64,000 bases of DNA from Allobosea sp. UNC402CLCol (GCF_000745475.1 NZ_JQJJ01000002.1:1-64000); one strand, 5' to 3'; shown: positions 17,465 through 25,601, numbered from the stretch's first letter. Notes: a model not told the origin generated them from the sequence alone. Translations and numbers: made by a program.

Positions 17465-18049
17465 ATGAGGCGAGCGAAATCCGTCGCGATCGCGATGGCG
17501 ATCCTCGCGACCGCCAGCGCGTCGGCGCAGACGGCGTCACGCTGGTTCCCGATTCCGGCGCAGGCGCAGTATCTCACCGGCGACAGCTGGTCCGATGCGG
17601 GCACGACCTATCGCCTCTACGGCGTGCAGTCCTGTCTGCGGGGCACCAGTTTCACAAACGCTCGGGGCATCCGCCGAGATTGCGGCGAAGCGTCGCTTGC
17701 CATGCTCGTCGCACTGACCCGCGATCTGAAGCCGCAGTGCCATGACGCGGCCGCACTGCCACAGAGCCGCACGGTCTTCGTCTTCTGCATCGCCGCGCGC
17801 AGCGAAGGATCGGGCGCAGGCTCGCGGATCGATCTCGGCACGGCCTTGATCGCCACGGGCTTCGCCTTTGCCGCGCTGAAGCCGGACGGCAAGCCGGTGC
17901 ATGAACCCTATCTCGTGGCCCAGCGCATCGCCCGACAAGCCCGTGCCGGCCTCTGGGCCTTTCCCGATCTCCCCGACCCCAATGCCGTCATCCTGCGCGG
18001 TTTGCGTGAGGACAGCTCGCATTCGGTCGGCATGCCGTCACCACGCTGA
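17465..18049 (+). CDS. Exported SNase-like protein, active site eroded
   Basis: 194 residues with a Sec signal (SVAIAMAILATASASAQ). The rest follows the staphylococcal-nuclease order: TGDSW, TYRLYGVQSC (where nucleases have RLxGIDxPE), SRTVFVFCIA (GRxVAxC equivalent), RIDLGTALIATGFA, and ARQARAGLWAF. The Arg of RLxG and the later Arg are kept, but the Asp and Glu of the catalytic block are replaced by Gln and Leu. It is therefore probably a non-catalytic binding domain. One base separates it from the preceding stop. Confidence 0.65.
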   Translation: MRRAKSVAIAMAILATASASAQTASRWFPIPAQAQYLTGDSWSDAGTTYRLYGVQSCLRGTSFTNARGIRRDCGEASLAMLVALTRDLKPQCHDAAALPQSRTVFVFCIAARSEGSGAGSRIDLGTALIATGFAFAALKPDGKPVHEPYLVAQRIARQARAGLWAFPDLPDPNAVILRGLREDSSHSVGMPSPR

Positions 18050-18072
18050 TCGTTCCATCAGGAGACTTCGGA

Positions 18073-18687
18073 TTGCCGCCTCGAGCTCGATATGGGAATC
18101 TCGCAATGGCGCGGCTGCGTGACGCCGGCGTCGGCTGCCTCAGTGCGCTTGCTTTTGTCGCGCCGTGCTTGGCGCAGGCCTCGAGCACCGGAATCTATCG
18201 TCCAAAGCTGCCGGCGCAGTCGCCGCCCCTGCGCGTCGAGGTCATCGACGGCACCCGCCTCCGCGACATCGAGACGAAGGCGGTCTTTCGACTCCATGGC
18301 ATCGAGACCTGCGCGCCCGGCCAGATCGCGACTCTGGGGCGCCAGGCTTGGCCCTGTGGAACGGTTGCTGCGGCCTGGCTGGTGAACGCGACCCTCAACC
18401 GCTGGCTCGCCTGTGCCGTGATCCGCGAAGAGGGCGACGAGCGCCTCGCGCGCTGCGCCACCGCCCATCATCTGGATCTCGCAGCTTCAATGCTGCGCGA
18501 GGGCGTCGCGGTTCTGACTCCCTCGGCCAGGAACGACCGGGAAGTCCCGCCAAGCTATGGCCAGGCCGAACAGCAGGCACGCAAGGCCTACCGCGGTCTG
18601 TGGTCGAGCACGTTCGAGATGCCCTGGGACTGGCGGGCGCGCTGGCCCGACGGAGCTCGGGCTGTCGGGCGCGAGGCTATGCCATGA
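18073..18687 (+). CDS. Second exported SNase-like protein
   Basis: 204 residues if it starts at TTG 18073 (AGGAGA eight bases upstream); an ATG at 18106 is possible. It again has a signal-like hydrophobic stretch and SNase order: VEVIDGTRLRD, FRLHGIETCAPGQ, ERLARCATAHHLDLAASML, and AEQQARKAYRGLW. As in its neighbour, the Glu of the nuclease motif is not in place (GIETCAPGQ). The two genes look like an old tandem duplication that has diverged strongly. Confidence 0.6.
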   Translation: MPPRARYGNLAMARLRDAGVGCLSALAFVAPCLAQASSTGIYRPKLPAQSPPLRVEVIDGTRLRDIETKAVFRLHGIETCAPGQIATLGRQAWPCGTVAAAWLVNATLNRWLACAVIREEGDERLARCATAHHLDLAASMLREGVAVLTPSARNDREVPPSYGQAEQQARKAYRGLWSSTFEMPWDWRARWPDGARAVGREAMP

Positions 18688-19244
18688 TGGTGCGCTCGAC
18701 GTGGTCCATCATCGCGCTCGCGATGGCGGTCTCCGGATGTTCGACGTCGGCCCCGGAGCCGGTGCCATCGATCGCCACGGAAACGGCCCTGGGACGGCAC
18801 GCGTTGCAGACGCCGGCGCATGTCGTTCCCGGAAGGCTCGAATACGCGCCCGACAATTCGACCTTTGCGCCGATCCTGACGGAGCGCTTCCCTTACCCCA
18901 CGCAAGCAGACGCCAACGCCGCCTATCTCCGATGGATCAGCGCGGCCGCTCCAGGCCGTTCGTATCCTTCGGCAGTACGCCTGTTCGGCTGCAAGCCGGG
19001 CGCCGTCGACGCGCAGACCGCGCGGGTGACCCGCTATCGCGGCCCCGTCGTTCACTGCGCGACAGACTTGCTCGACGGGGATGGCCGACGGCTGTGGCGC
19101 GAGACGGTGAATGTCTACTACCACCGCTCGGCCTGGACGATGCAGCCGCTCGAGCCGCCGCGCGCACCCGTCGCCTGGCGGGATCGGGAGGGTTCGCCCC
19201 GCGATATCTGGCGGTGGCTGCCTGGCCGGTCTCGATACCAATAG
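18684..19244 (+). CDS. Lipoprotein of unknown function
   Basis: 186 residues, coupled by ATGA overlap to the preceding gene. Lipobox AMAVSGC gives a lipidated Cys at about residue 19. The mature protein has a pair of cysteines (LFGCKPG, VVHCATD) and ends in a basic/aromatic tail (PRDIWRWLPGRSRYQ). No family recognised. The context suggests an envelope component acting with the conjugation machinery. Confidence 0.6.
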   Translation: MMVRSTWSIIALAMAVSGCSTSAPEPVPSIATETALGRHALQTPAHVVPGRLEYAPDNSTFAPILTERFPYPTQADANAAYLRWISAAAPGRSYPSAVRLFGCKPGAVDAQTARVTRYRGPVVHCATDLLDGDGRRLWRETVNVYYHRSAWTMQPLEPPRAPVAWRDREGSPRDIWRWLPGRSRYQ

Positions 19245-19253
19245 GGGCCGGTG

Positions 19254-19904
19254 ATGGCTGATCAGGCTGCGATGGGGAGAAGGGACAGCGAATACAAGGG
19301 CCCGCCGCACGGCTCGGCTCGCCGGCACCGCATGCCGGTCCTGATCGCGCTGGCCCTGAACCCGGTGAATACCGCGCCGCTGCTGGCACAGACACTAACG
19401 CCGGATCCGGGAGCGTGGCGCCCCCTCGCCTATTCCGACTTGCAGCGGCCAACGCCGCGCAATGCGACCTATGCCGACATCTGGAAGGATCAGCTCGACG
19501 CCAACAACGAAGCCTATAGGGCGCGCGGCGATCGGCGATTTGTTGATGGCAATGCGCCGGCGACGGCGGCGCATTTCGTCATCTGGAGCGAGCAGCGATC
19601 GGTCGTCCTCACGGTGCTGAACACCGCGCTCGGCTGCTCACCCAAGCTGCGCGACGCCAAGGCGCAGGTCCTGGTCAAGCTCTGCCCGATGCGGATTGCG
19701 ATCTACAACGGCATCCGCGTCGAGACACTCGATGCCGGTCGCGGCTGCTATCTCGAACCCGAGGCTAACAGCACGATCAATCCGTCTGTCGCAGCCGCTT
19801 ACGGCGCCTATGACGTTGGCGCGAGGCGCCTGAAGCTCGGCATGGTCGTCAATCACCGGGTCGTCGACGGCTGCTCCTTCAACATTCCGCTCGTGCGCCC
19901 ATGA
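19254..19904 (+). CDS. Hypothetical exported protein
   Basis: About 216 residues. The N-terminus is hydrophilic for ~27 residues, then has a hydrophobic run (MPVLIALALNPVNTAPLLAQ) that could be the true signal peptide, making an internal ATG near 19332 an alternative start. Cysteines are paired (ALGCSPK, VKLCPMR, GRGCYLE, DGCSFNI). It is followed after 25 bp by the next exported gene. No known family seen. Confidence 0.55.
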   Translation: MADQAAMGRRDSEYKGPPHGSARRHRMPVLIALALNPVNTAPLLAQTLTPDPGAWRPLAYSDLQRPTPRNATYADIWKDQLDANNEAYRARGDRRFVDGNAPATAAHFVIWSEQRSVVLTVLNTALGCSPKLRDAKAQVLVKLCPMRIAIYNGIRVETLDAGRGCYLEPEANSTINPSVAAAYGAYDVGARRLKLGMVVNHRVVDGCSFNIPLVRP

Positions 19905-19929
19905 GCAGCCACCACCCAAGGAGGGACCC

Positions 19930-20403
19930 ATGAGACCAGGATTGTTCGGGATTGTCGCCCTGGCTGCCGCCAGCATCGCGATCGCGAACCTGTCCGATGC
20001 GGCCGAGGCGAACTTCACCTACAAGGTGAGCTATCGCAACGTTGCGGCCGATCCCGAGGGGATCTGGACAGGGGAGGCCCTTTCTGGCGGCCCCGTGACG
20101 ATCCACGAGTACCAGCTCCGCACAATGGGCCGCGAATTCCTGATCTCGCAAATCTGGAACGACGATTGTGCGCCCGCCATCTGCCCGACTCGGCTGCTGC
20201 GCCTCGAGCCTGGTGGCGGCCGCGTCGTGCTCGTCGACGACATGATGCGCCAGATCATCCCCCCGAACGATCCACGCTTGGCCGGCCTGCCGGTCAATGG
20301 TCCGCAGGCCGAGTTCGCCAGGAATCCTTTCCGGCTGAGTGACGACGGGAAGACGCTGCTGAACGGTGATTTCCGCTTCGACGTCGACGAGGCCAAGCGA
20401 TGA
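19930..20403 (+). CDS. Hypothetical periplasmic protein
   Basis: 157 residues with a signal peptide (LFGIVALAAASIAIANLSDAAEA) and GGAGGGACC as ribosome binding sequence. The mature part is beta-rich with a close Cys pair (DDCAPAICPTRLLRL). The stop overlaps the next gene by 4 bp. No family recognised. Confidence 0.6.
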   Translation: MRPGLFGIVALAAASIAIANLSDAAEANFTYKVSYRNVAADPEGIWTGEALSGGPVTIHEYQLRTMGREFLISQIWNDDCAPAICPTRLLRLEPGGGRVVLVDDMMRQIIPPNDPRLAGLPVNGPQAEFARNPFRLSDDGKTLLNGDFRFDVDEAKR

Positions 20404-21080
20404 TGAAGCGCCCTGCCCTCTTCGAAGCCGGCGTCGCGCTTTGCCTCTCCTCGGCGCTCGTTTTCGCCGGAGAATCCGCCGCGAGTTTGATCGCCGCGGG
20501 CATCCCGGCGAACTGCGCGCCTTTCGCGGCGGAGGTCTCTGCGGCCGAGGGGAACTTCGGTACGACCAATCAATATGGCTGTCTCGGGGCTTTTCAGTTC
20601 TGTCCCGGAACCTTCGAGCGCTACTACACTGGCAGCGCCCAAAGCTTTCTCAACGACCCGCAGGCGCAGGTCGCCGCCTGGACGCGCTATCAGCAGAATT
20701 CCTGGTCGCAGGTCCAGAAGAACGGCATGGATTCACTCGTCGGCCAGCAGGTCTGCTCCGGCGGCCGCTGCGCTACGATCGACCAGTCGGCAATCCTCAT
20801 GGCCTGCCAATTCGGTTGCGGTAAAGGCGGCAAGCTCTCCAACTATGCCGCGAGCGGCGACTGCAATGCGCGCAACGTCAAGGACGGCAACGGCGTCAGC
20901 GTCTGTACCTATCTGGTCAAAGGCGCTGGCTACGATGCCTCCTGCTTCACGGGTGATCCAATGACGAGCTGTGTGCCAGCGCCCACAGAGCCGGGCGACT
21001 ATCCGACGTCGATCGGGGTCGCGGCCAACCCACCTTCCCCTTTCGATGCGTCGGTCATCGTGCGCTCGACGGAAGTTTAG
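20400..21080 (+). CDS. Exported lysozyme/transglycosylase-like protein
   Basis: 226 residues with a signal peptide to about residue 27. The block VSAAEGNFGTTNQYGCLGAF resembles the catalytic entrance of lysozyme-fold muramidases (Glu followed by a YGxxGxFQF-type turn), with SFLNDPQAQVAAWTRYQQNS helix after it, then a Cys-rich C-terminus. It may be a second peptidoglycan-opening enzyme alongside VirB1. The family link is by motif only. Confidence 0.55.
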   Translation: MMKRPALFEAGVALCLSSALVFAGESAASLIAAGIPANCAPFAAEVSAAEGNFGTTNQYGCLGAFQFCPGTFERYYTGSAQSFLNDPQAQVAAWTRYQQNSWSQVQKNGMDSLVGQQVCSGGRCATIDQSAILMACQFGCGKGGKLSNYAASGDCNARNVKDGNGVSVCTYLVKGAGYDASCFTGDPMTSCVPAPTEPGDYPTSIGVAANPPSPFDASVIVRSTEV

Positions 21081-21457
21081 CGGCGCGTTGGTTTCGCCCG
21101 TAGCTATCGAGCCGCTGGCTTCTTTCGGTGCCATCTCGTCGGGTTAGCCTGACCGCGCGGAAATCGGGGCCCTTGCTTGCGTCTTTCAGTTCTCGGCGAA
21201 ACTCCAAATAGATTATCGCAGACCGCTTGAGGGCGTCGGTATTACATCTCGAATGCAGCGCGACTATCCCGTCGGCGGAGGCGATCGGTTTACGATGCTG
21301 GGTTGAAGATCATCGCGGTTGATGGCTACTCATCTTGACATGAAGCGGCCTAGCCGGAGGTTAGGAGATGGTTCGGACATGCCCCATTATGTGAGCACAG
21401 CACTATTTAAGCAATTCGCGCTTGGCTTAAACAGTGGTTCAGCTAAGATAAGCGCTC
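21081..21457. other. Non-coding gap; no feature identified
   Basis: About 375 bp without a convincing frame between the exported-protein operon and the next small gene. It would be a natural place for an oriT or promoter, but I cannot find a recognisable nick motif or strong dyad in it. Confidence 0.4.
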
Positions 21458-21883
21458 TTGAATAACGGGCGACACGATCATGGGCGAGTTGGTTTCCTGA
21501 CAGCATTCTCTCCCCTTTCAGTGACGAGAACCCTGCCGGCTGCGTTCGACGAATGGTCCTTCACTGACGACACGGTCGATCACGAGCAACCCATCGAAAC
21601 CTGCGAACTCTGCGCTCGGCAAGACTTTCGCTATCACTTCGAGATCGCTAGTCACTATACCGACGCAACACTTTGGCGCAGCTCCCATTGCATACTGCAA
21701 TTCGACATGGCCGTCATGGAGAAAGGCCGGTGCCTGTCGCCGATCGAGGCGAAGCGTCGTGGTATCGCTTCTTGGTACGCTTGTTACTTTGGCGCAGGCG
21801 GGTCAAGGAGATCCCTTAGGATCAACGGTCCGAATGCATCGATCTGCTTATCGACGGCGGGGCTAAGATCCTCGTCACAATAG
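21458..21883 (+). CDS. Small zinc-ribbon-like hypothetical protein
   Basis: About 141 residues from a TTG, or shorter from GTG near 21521. The middle segment ETCELCARQDFRYHFEIAS followed by a HCILQF motif resembles small proteins that carry CxxC...C zinc-binding sites and a YHFxI block. The last ~40 codons overlap the convergent gene at 21784-22038 and look like shadow sequence, so the original 3' end may have been lost. Uncertain. Confidence 0.4.
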   Translation: MNNGRHDHGRVGFLTAFSPLSVTRTLPAAFDEWSFTDDTVDHEQPIETCELCARQDFRYHFEIASHYTDATLWRSSHCILQFDMAVMEKGRCLSPIEAKRRGIASWYACYFGAGGSRRSLRINGPNASICLSTAGLRSSSQ

Positions 21884-22038
21884 TAAGCGTAAACCAGCGC
21901 CCAGAATACCACCTCGTCAGACCGGCCACCGAACAAAGCCTTCTGCATGGTTCTTCCCATCAGTGTGACGGCGCGCACGTGCTCATATCGGGTGCGCAAC
22001 TCGCCGGCCACGACCTTCGCATCGGTCATGCGGATCAT
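21784..22038 (-). CDS. Hypothetical protein coupled to the AHL synthase
   Basis: 84 residues from ATG 22038 (an upstream TTG overlapping the synthase stop would add 10). Mostly helical: MTDAKVVAGELRTRYEHVRA, then ALVYAYYCDEDLSPAVDKQI. It lies immediately 3' of the AHL synthase on the same strand, so probably co-transcribed. Small genes sit beside traI/luxI-type genes in other rhizobial plasmids, but I cannot name this one. Confidence 0.55.
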   Translation of the reverse strand: MIRMTDAKVVAGELRTRYEHVRAVTLMGRTMQKALFGGRSDEVVFWALVYAYYCDEDLSPAVDKQIDAFGPLILRDLLDPPAPK

Positions 22039-22064
22039 CGTCTGCCCCCTGCTCGAACAGAAGA

Positions 22065-22688
22065 TCAAGCCGCCGTCGGGAGGGGGATCTCGGAAACCAC
22101 GGAAGTTTTGGAACCGCGCGCCTCGTGGATCGTGTCGAGGGTTTCACGATTGAAGGACATGCGCATCGCGACAACTTCGTCTCGACCAATTTTCTTCGGA
22201 AACCCAAGCGGCCTGGCGAAGAAGCGCAACTGCATCGCTTTGACCATGAGGCGCCAATCGATCACAACCGTGACGGTGTCGACCCGGCGCCTCAAACCCC
22301 ATTCCACAAGACCCTGGACGAGTTCGAGGAAGGGTCCGTCGGGCCGCGGGCGAAAGTCGCGCCATCCGGGCGCAACGCAAAACCGCGTCCACTCGAAGAC
22401 GCGCGGCCCGGTTGGCGGCTGCTCACGACAGAGGTCGCCGAGAACCTCCGTCAGCAGATGGGGGCGTGTCGTCGGCAGCAGCCGCTGATATCCAACAATC
22501 TCGTCGCCTCGTAGGCACACATGGTGGACCGCATGCTCATCGTCGAATTGATCGCGCTCAAGCCCATCTGGCCGGCGTAAGTCTATCCAGGCTTTTTCGT
22601 CGACGAAAATCGAGTGGCGGAAGCGGAAGACCCGATCCATCAGGGCGACATGCCTATCGATGTCCGAGCCGGGAATGACCACAAGCAT
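22065..22688 (-). CDS. Acyl-homoserine-lactone synthase (LuxI/TraI family)
   Basis: 207 residues. The LuxI invariant residues are all visible at the canonical spacing: Arg24, Phe28, Trp34 (FRFRHSIFVDEKAW), the DD of QFDDEHA near 49-50, Arg69 (GYQRLLPT), and Glu99/Arg102 (FEWTRFCVAP). It should make an N-acyl-homoserine lactone from S-adenosylmethionine and an acyl donor. The start at 22688 follows GAGGAG and omits an unconserved 41-residue extension. It lies between the conjugation genes and repABC, the place where quorum sensing would control plasmid copy number and transfer. No LuxR/TraR partner is present in the window. Confidence 0.9.
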   Translation of the reverse strand: MLVVIPGSDIDRHVALMDRVFRFRHSIFVDEKAWIDLRRPDGLERDQFDDEHAVHHVCLRGDEIVGYQRLLPTTRPHLLTEVLGDLCREQPPTGPRVFEWTRFCVAPGWRDFRPRPDGPFLELVQGLVEWGLRRRVDTVTVVIDWRLMVKAMQLRFFARPLGFPKKIGRDEVVAMRMSFNRETLDTIHEARGSKTSVVSEIPLPTAA

Positions 22689-23184
22689 CGTGAAGCTCCT
22701 CGGCTGAAAGCGACGCCGAGTGAGGCACATGGCTGGCCTTCCCTCACTGGTCAGAAATGACCATTGCGGGTTTCGAGGGTTCGAAGGCCCCCTTCCCCGT
22801 ATAGGATTCACACGCGATCCGGCCGCTCTCGATAGCCACGGCAGACGGCGAGTTCTTCGATTGCGAGCGCGGTCGCAATGGCTACTAACGATGGTGCCGC
22901 GCCGAATCAGAACGTCTGGTGCTGCTGGGACTTGCCGCCTCCCCTCCTCCCCTCCCCTCCGGCAAGTTCATTGAGCCGCAGGAAGAAGCAGCGGCGTTTT
23001 GATCCTTCGATGGGATGCGGTGATCCTTTGCTGCGTGGATGGCATTCAAACTGGCCAAATATCTTTGGTCGTCAACAGGTCGTTAACCTTAAATCTCTGG
23101 ACCGACAGCTAGAATCATGGCGTAGCTTATCGGGAGAAGGCCGATAAAGCGGCCTTTGCCCGACAAAGAGGAATTCTTACGCCA
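22689..23184. promoter_or_regulatory. Divergent upstream region of the AHL synthase and repABC
   Basis: About 500 bp. On the repA side it has an AT-rich stretch around 23050-23115 with a TAGAAT-like -10 (23110) and a leader hairpin at 23137-23156 (AAGGCCG-6-CGGCCTT) just upstream of the repA start. I find no clear tra-box for a LuxR/TraR protein. Control of repABC from here is inferred from position. Confidence 0.45.
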
Positions 23185-24399
23185 ATGCCCGAAGCCGTGG
23201 CGCAAAAATCCATACAGTCGCTGGCACCTGCCGAGCGCGTTTGGAAGCACGCGCGGGTCCTTTCGCAGCAGCTAAATGCGCTGCGCGAACGCATGTACCC
23301 GCCGCACGCGCAGAAGAGCCTCCGTCATTTTTTGACGAATGAGGTTTCGAAGCTCACCTCGATTCCCGATTCGACGCTGAAGCTTATGTCGAATGAGGGC
23401 AAGGGGCCCCTGCCCGCTCGCCTGGAAAACAATCACCGAGCCTACACTCTCGCTCAGGTCAACGAGCTGAGGCAGCTCTTTGGCGCGCAGAAGCCCTCCG
23501 AAGCTCTTCGCTTTCTTCCGCATCGGCGGCGGGGGGAGCATTTGCAGATCCTGGCCATTGCCAACTTCAAGGGCGGCTCGGCTAAGACGACGACCAGCGT
23601 GCACCTTGCGCACTATTTGGCGCTGCATGGGTATCGAGTTCTCGCGATTGACCTCGATCCGCAGGCCTCGCTTTCAGCAATGTTCGGTGCGCAGCCCGAA
23701 ATGGACGTTGCTGCCAATGAGACAGTTTGGGCCGCTCTTCGATATGACGAGCTCCGCCGCCCGCTGCGAGACGTGATCCGGAAAACCTACTTTCCGGGCG
23801 TCGATCTCATACCGGGCAATTTGGAAGTGATGGAGTTCGAGTACGAAACGCCCCGCATGCTGGCTCAAGCCAGAAAAGCCGATTCGCTCTTCTTCGAGAG
23901 GCTCGGGCTGGCTATTCGGGAAGTCGAGGACGATTACGACGTGGTCGTTCTCGATACGCCGCCATCGCTCGGGTACCTGACGCTGGCCGCGATTTATGCG
24001 TCAACAGGAATGATCATAACGATCCATCCCGCGATGCTCGACGTCGCGTCGATGGGTCAGTTCTTGCTGATGATGGGCGATCTCATCGACGTAATCTCGC
24101 GTGAGCGAGCTTCGATGCGCCAAGATTTCTTCCGCTATCTCATCACGCGCCACAATCCGTACGACAAGCCGCAAACTGAGATCGTCTCGATGCTCCGGAT
24201 GTTGTTCCCCGATGACGTCTTGGTGCCGGCGGCCGTCGAAAGTACTGCCGTTGAGGCCGCGGGCTTGGTGAAGAGAAGCATCTATGAACTGGAGGCAGGA
24301 GAGATCGGACGCGAGGCGTTCAAGCGCGCTCGCGAATCGTTTGACGCTGTCAATGAAGGGATTGTCGATCTCATCAACGAGAGTTGGGGCCGGCGATGA
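23185..24399 (+). CDS. repA: RepA, ParA-type plasmid partition ATPase
   Basis: 404 residues. An N-terminal HTH region (LTSIPDSTLKLMSNEGKGPL) is followed by the deviant Walker A motif FKGGSAKTTTS (about 130) and VVLDTPPSLGYLTL (about 255). RepA partitions the plasmid with RepB and represses the repABC promoter. Length and layout match RepA of repABC replicons. Its stop overlaps the repB start. Confidence 0.95.
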   Translation: MPEAVAQKSIQSLAPAERVWKHARVLSQQLNALRERMYPPHAQKSLRHFLTNEVSKLTSIPDSTLKLMSNEGKGPLPARLENNHRAYTLAQVNELRQLFGAQKPSEALRFLPHRRRGEHLQILAIANFKGGSAKTTTSVHLAHYLALHGYRVLAIDLDPQASLSAMFGAQPEMDVAANETVWAALRYDELRRPLRDVIRKTYFPGVDLIPGNLEVMEFEYETPRMLAQARKADSLFFERLGLAIREVEDDYDVVVLDTPPSLGYLTLAAIYASTGMIITIHPAMLDVASMGQFLLMMGDLIDVISRERASMRQDFFRYLITRHNPYDKPQTEIVSMLRMLFPDDVLVPAAVESTAVEAAGLVKRSIYELEAGEIGREAFKRARESFDAVNEGIVDLINESWGRR

Positions 24400-25433
24400 A
24401 GAAACCCGCGCGTCAATCAATCGTGGCGAGCTTCGGGCTGTTGTCTCAGACGGCATCGGAAGCGGAAAGCGAGAGCAGGCGTTCTGACACTGCGTCTGAG
24501 AATTTTACTCCGCCAGCTCCGCGGGTTCCTGCGGGCGTGATTGGAGCTACGCAGCGGACCCTCTCGGACATCCGAGAAGAGCGCGATCGACTCCAGGCGA
24601 TTGTGGATTCCGGCGTCGGTGGAATCGTGGAGCTCGATTCCAGCAGCATTGACCCCTCACCCTTTCCCGATCGCCTTCCCGACGACGATGATGCTGATTT
24701 TCAGGAGTTCAAGCGGTCGCTTGCCGAGGATGGTCAGCGGGTTCCGGTTCAGGTCCGACGTCATCCCGAGACGCCTGGACGCTACCAAGTGGTCTACGGC
24801 CATCGCCGTGTACGTGCCGCTCGCGAACTCGGCGTTCCGGTAAAGGCCATCATCCGAGACCTGGACGACGGTGAGCTCGTCGTGTCGCAAGGCTTGGAGA
24901 ACGCTAGCCGGCAGGATTTGAGTTGGGTCGAGCGTGCGGTTTTCGCGAGTCGGATGGAGGCTGCCGGTGTTCGAGCCCGAGACATTAGGGGGGCGCTCGC
25001 CATCGATGACGCGGAGTTGGCGAAGATGCGGTCGGTATGGAGAGCCTTGCCTGGGGACTTAATTGTCGCCATCGGGCGAGCCCCGAAGGTTGGGCGTCCG
25101 AGATGGCTTGAGTTGGCGGCTGAGCTCGCTAAGGCCCCGTCTCAAATTGCCGTAGCTCGAGAAACCTTGTCAGCTGACAAGGTTCGCGCGGAACCCTCCG
25201 ACGTCAGATTTCAGTTGGTTTTAGGCGCGGTGTCTGCGGCCAAGCAGCCCTTAGAGAAGCAGGCTTTCGATCTGATGGCCAGTGATGGGCGGAGTGTGGG
25301 CAAGGCGCTGTTTGGTAGCCGAGAGATTCGGCTGAAGGTCGATGCTCATTCAGCGAACGAGTTCGCTTCGTTCTTTCGCGCCGAGTTGCCAGAGTTGATG
25401 AAGCGTTTTGAGGCGACACGCCGCGGACGCTGA
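24396..25433 (+). CDS. repB: RepB, ParB-type partition protein
   Basis: 345 residues. The N-terminal RepA-interacting segment begins MKKPARQSIVASFG, the ParB/Srx core is RYQVVYGHRRVRAARELGVP (about 135-155), and the HTH lies near VRARDIRGALAIDDAELAKM. RepB binds parS and stimulates RepA. ATG 24396 overlaps the repA stop by 4 bp. A perfect palindrome resembling parS sits inside its own coding sequence (25163-25184). Confidence 0.94.
   Translation: MKKPARQSIVASFGLLSQTASEAESESRRSDTASENFTPPAPRVPAGVIGATQRTLSDIREERDRLQAIVDSGVGGIVELDSSSIDPSPFPDRLPDDDDADFQEFKRSLAEDGQRVPVQVRRHPETPGRYQVVYGHRRVRAARELGVPVKAIIRDLDDGELVVSQGLENASRQDLSWVERAVFASRMEAAGVRARDIRGALAIDDAELAKMRSVWRALPGDLIVAIGRAPKVGRPRWLELAAELAKAPSQIAVARETLSADKVRAEPSDVRFQLVLGAVSAAKQPLEKQAFDLMASDGRSVGKALFGSREIRLKVDAHSANEFASFFRAELPELMKRFEATRRGR
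25163..25184. promoter_or_regulatory. parS-like perfect palindrome inside repB
   Basis: A 22-bp perfect palindrome with core CTTGTCAGCTGACAAG. It agrees with the inner positions (TT....GC....AA) of the 16-bp parS palindromes of repABC plasmids, differing in the outer G/C. It is near the 3' end of repB. A related copy lies about 280 bp downstream, so this is a likely RepB binding site. Confidence 0.65.
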
Positions 25434-25440
25434 ATATGGA

Positions 25441-25462
25441 AACCTTGTCAGGTGACAAGCTT
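25441..25462. promoter_or_regulatory. Second parS-like site after repB
   Basis: Immediately after the repB stop is AACCTTGTCA-GG-TGACAAGCTT, a near-palindrome sharing the CTTGTCA/TGACAAG arms with the site in repB. Two sites flanking the repB 3' end would form a small centromere. Confidence 0.6.
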
Positions 25463-25543
25463 GAAGCAGGAGGGAAAAGACAGAACCATTCGCTGCGCAA
25501 GGTCGGAACGATGATCTTCGCGCGGTGAGCGAACCAATCCAGC

Positions 25544-25595
25544 AAAAGAAAAAGGCCCCCGAAACGGTGTCCCGGAAGCCCTTCTCTCGTGTGGT
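25544..25595 (-). ncRNA. Counter-transcribed RNA controlling repC (incA/RepE type)
   Basis: In the 265-bp repB-repC gap the minus strand carries a promoter (TTGACG, 17 bp, GATTCT; 25602-25630) and about 50 nt later a strong intrinsic terminator. In repABC plasmids an antisense RNA of this size pairs with the repC leader and limits RepC synthesis, acting as an incompatibility determinant. Start at about 25595 is estimated from the -10 position. Confidence 0.8.
25554..25580 (-). terminator. Intrinsic terminator of the antisense RNA
   Basis: Read on the minus strand, GGCTTCCGGGA pairs with the downstream arm (11-bp stem with G-T pairs) around a 5-nt loop and is followed by TTTTTCTTTT. A textbook rho-independent terminator. 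Confidence 0.85.
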
Positions 25596-25601
25596 GACCT
25601 G

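Noticed and set aside
22689..23184. tra-box for a LuxR/TraR regulator
   Set aside because: No 18-20-bp dyad close to known tra-boxes could be found upstream of the synthase.
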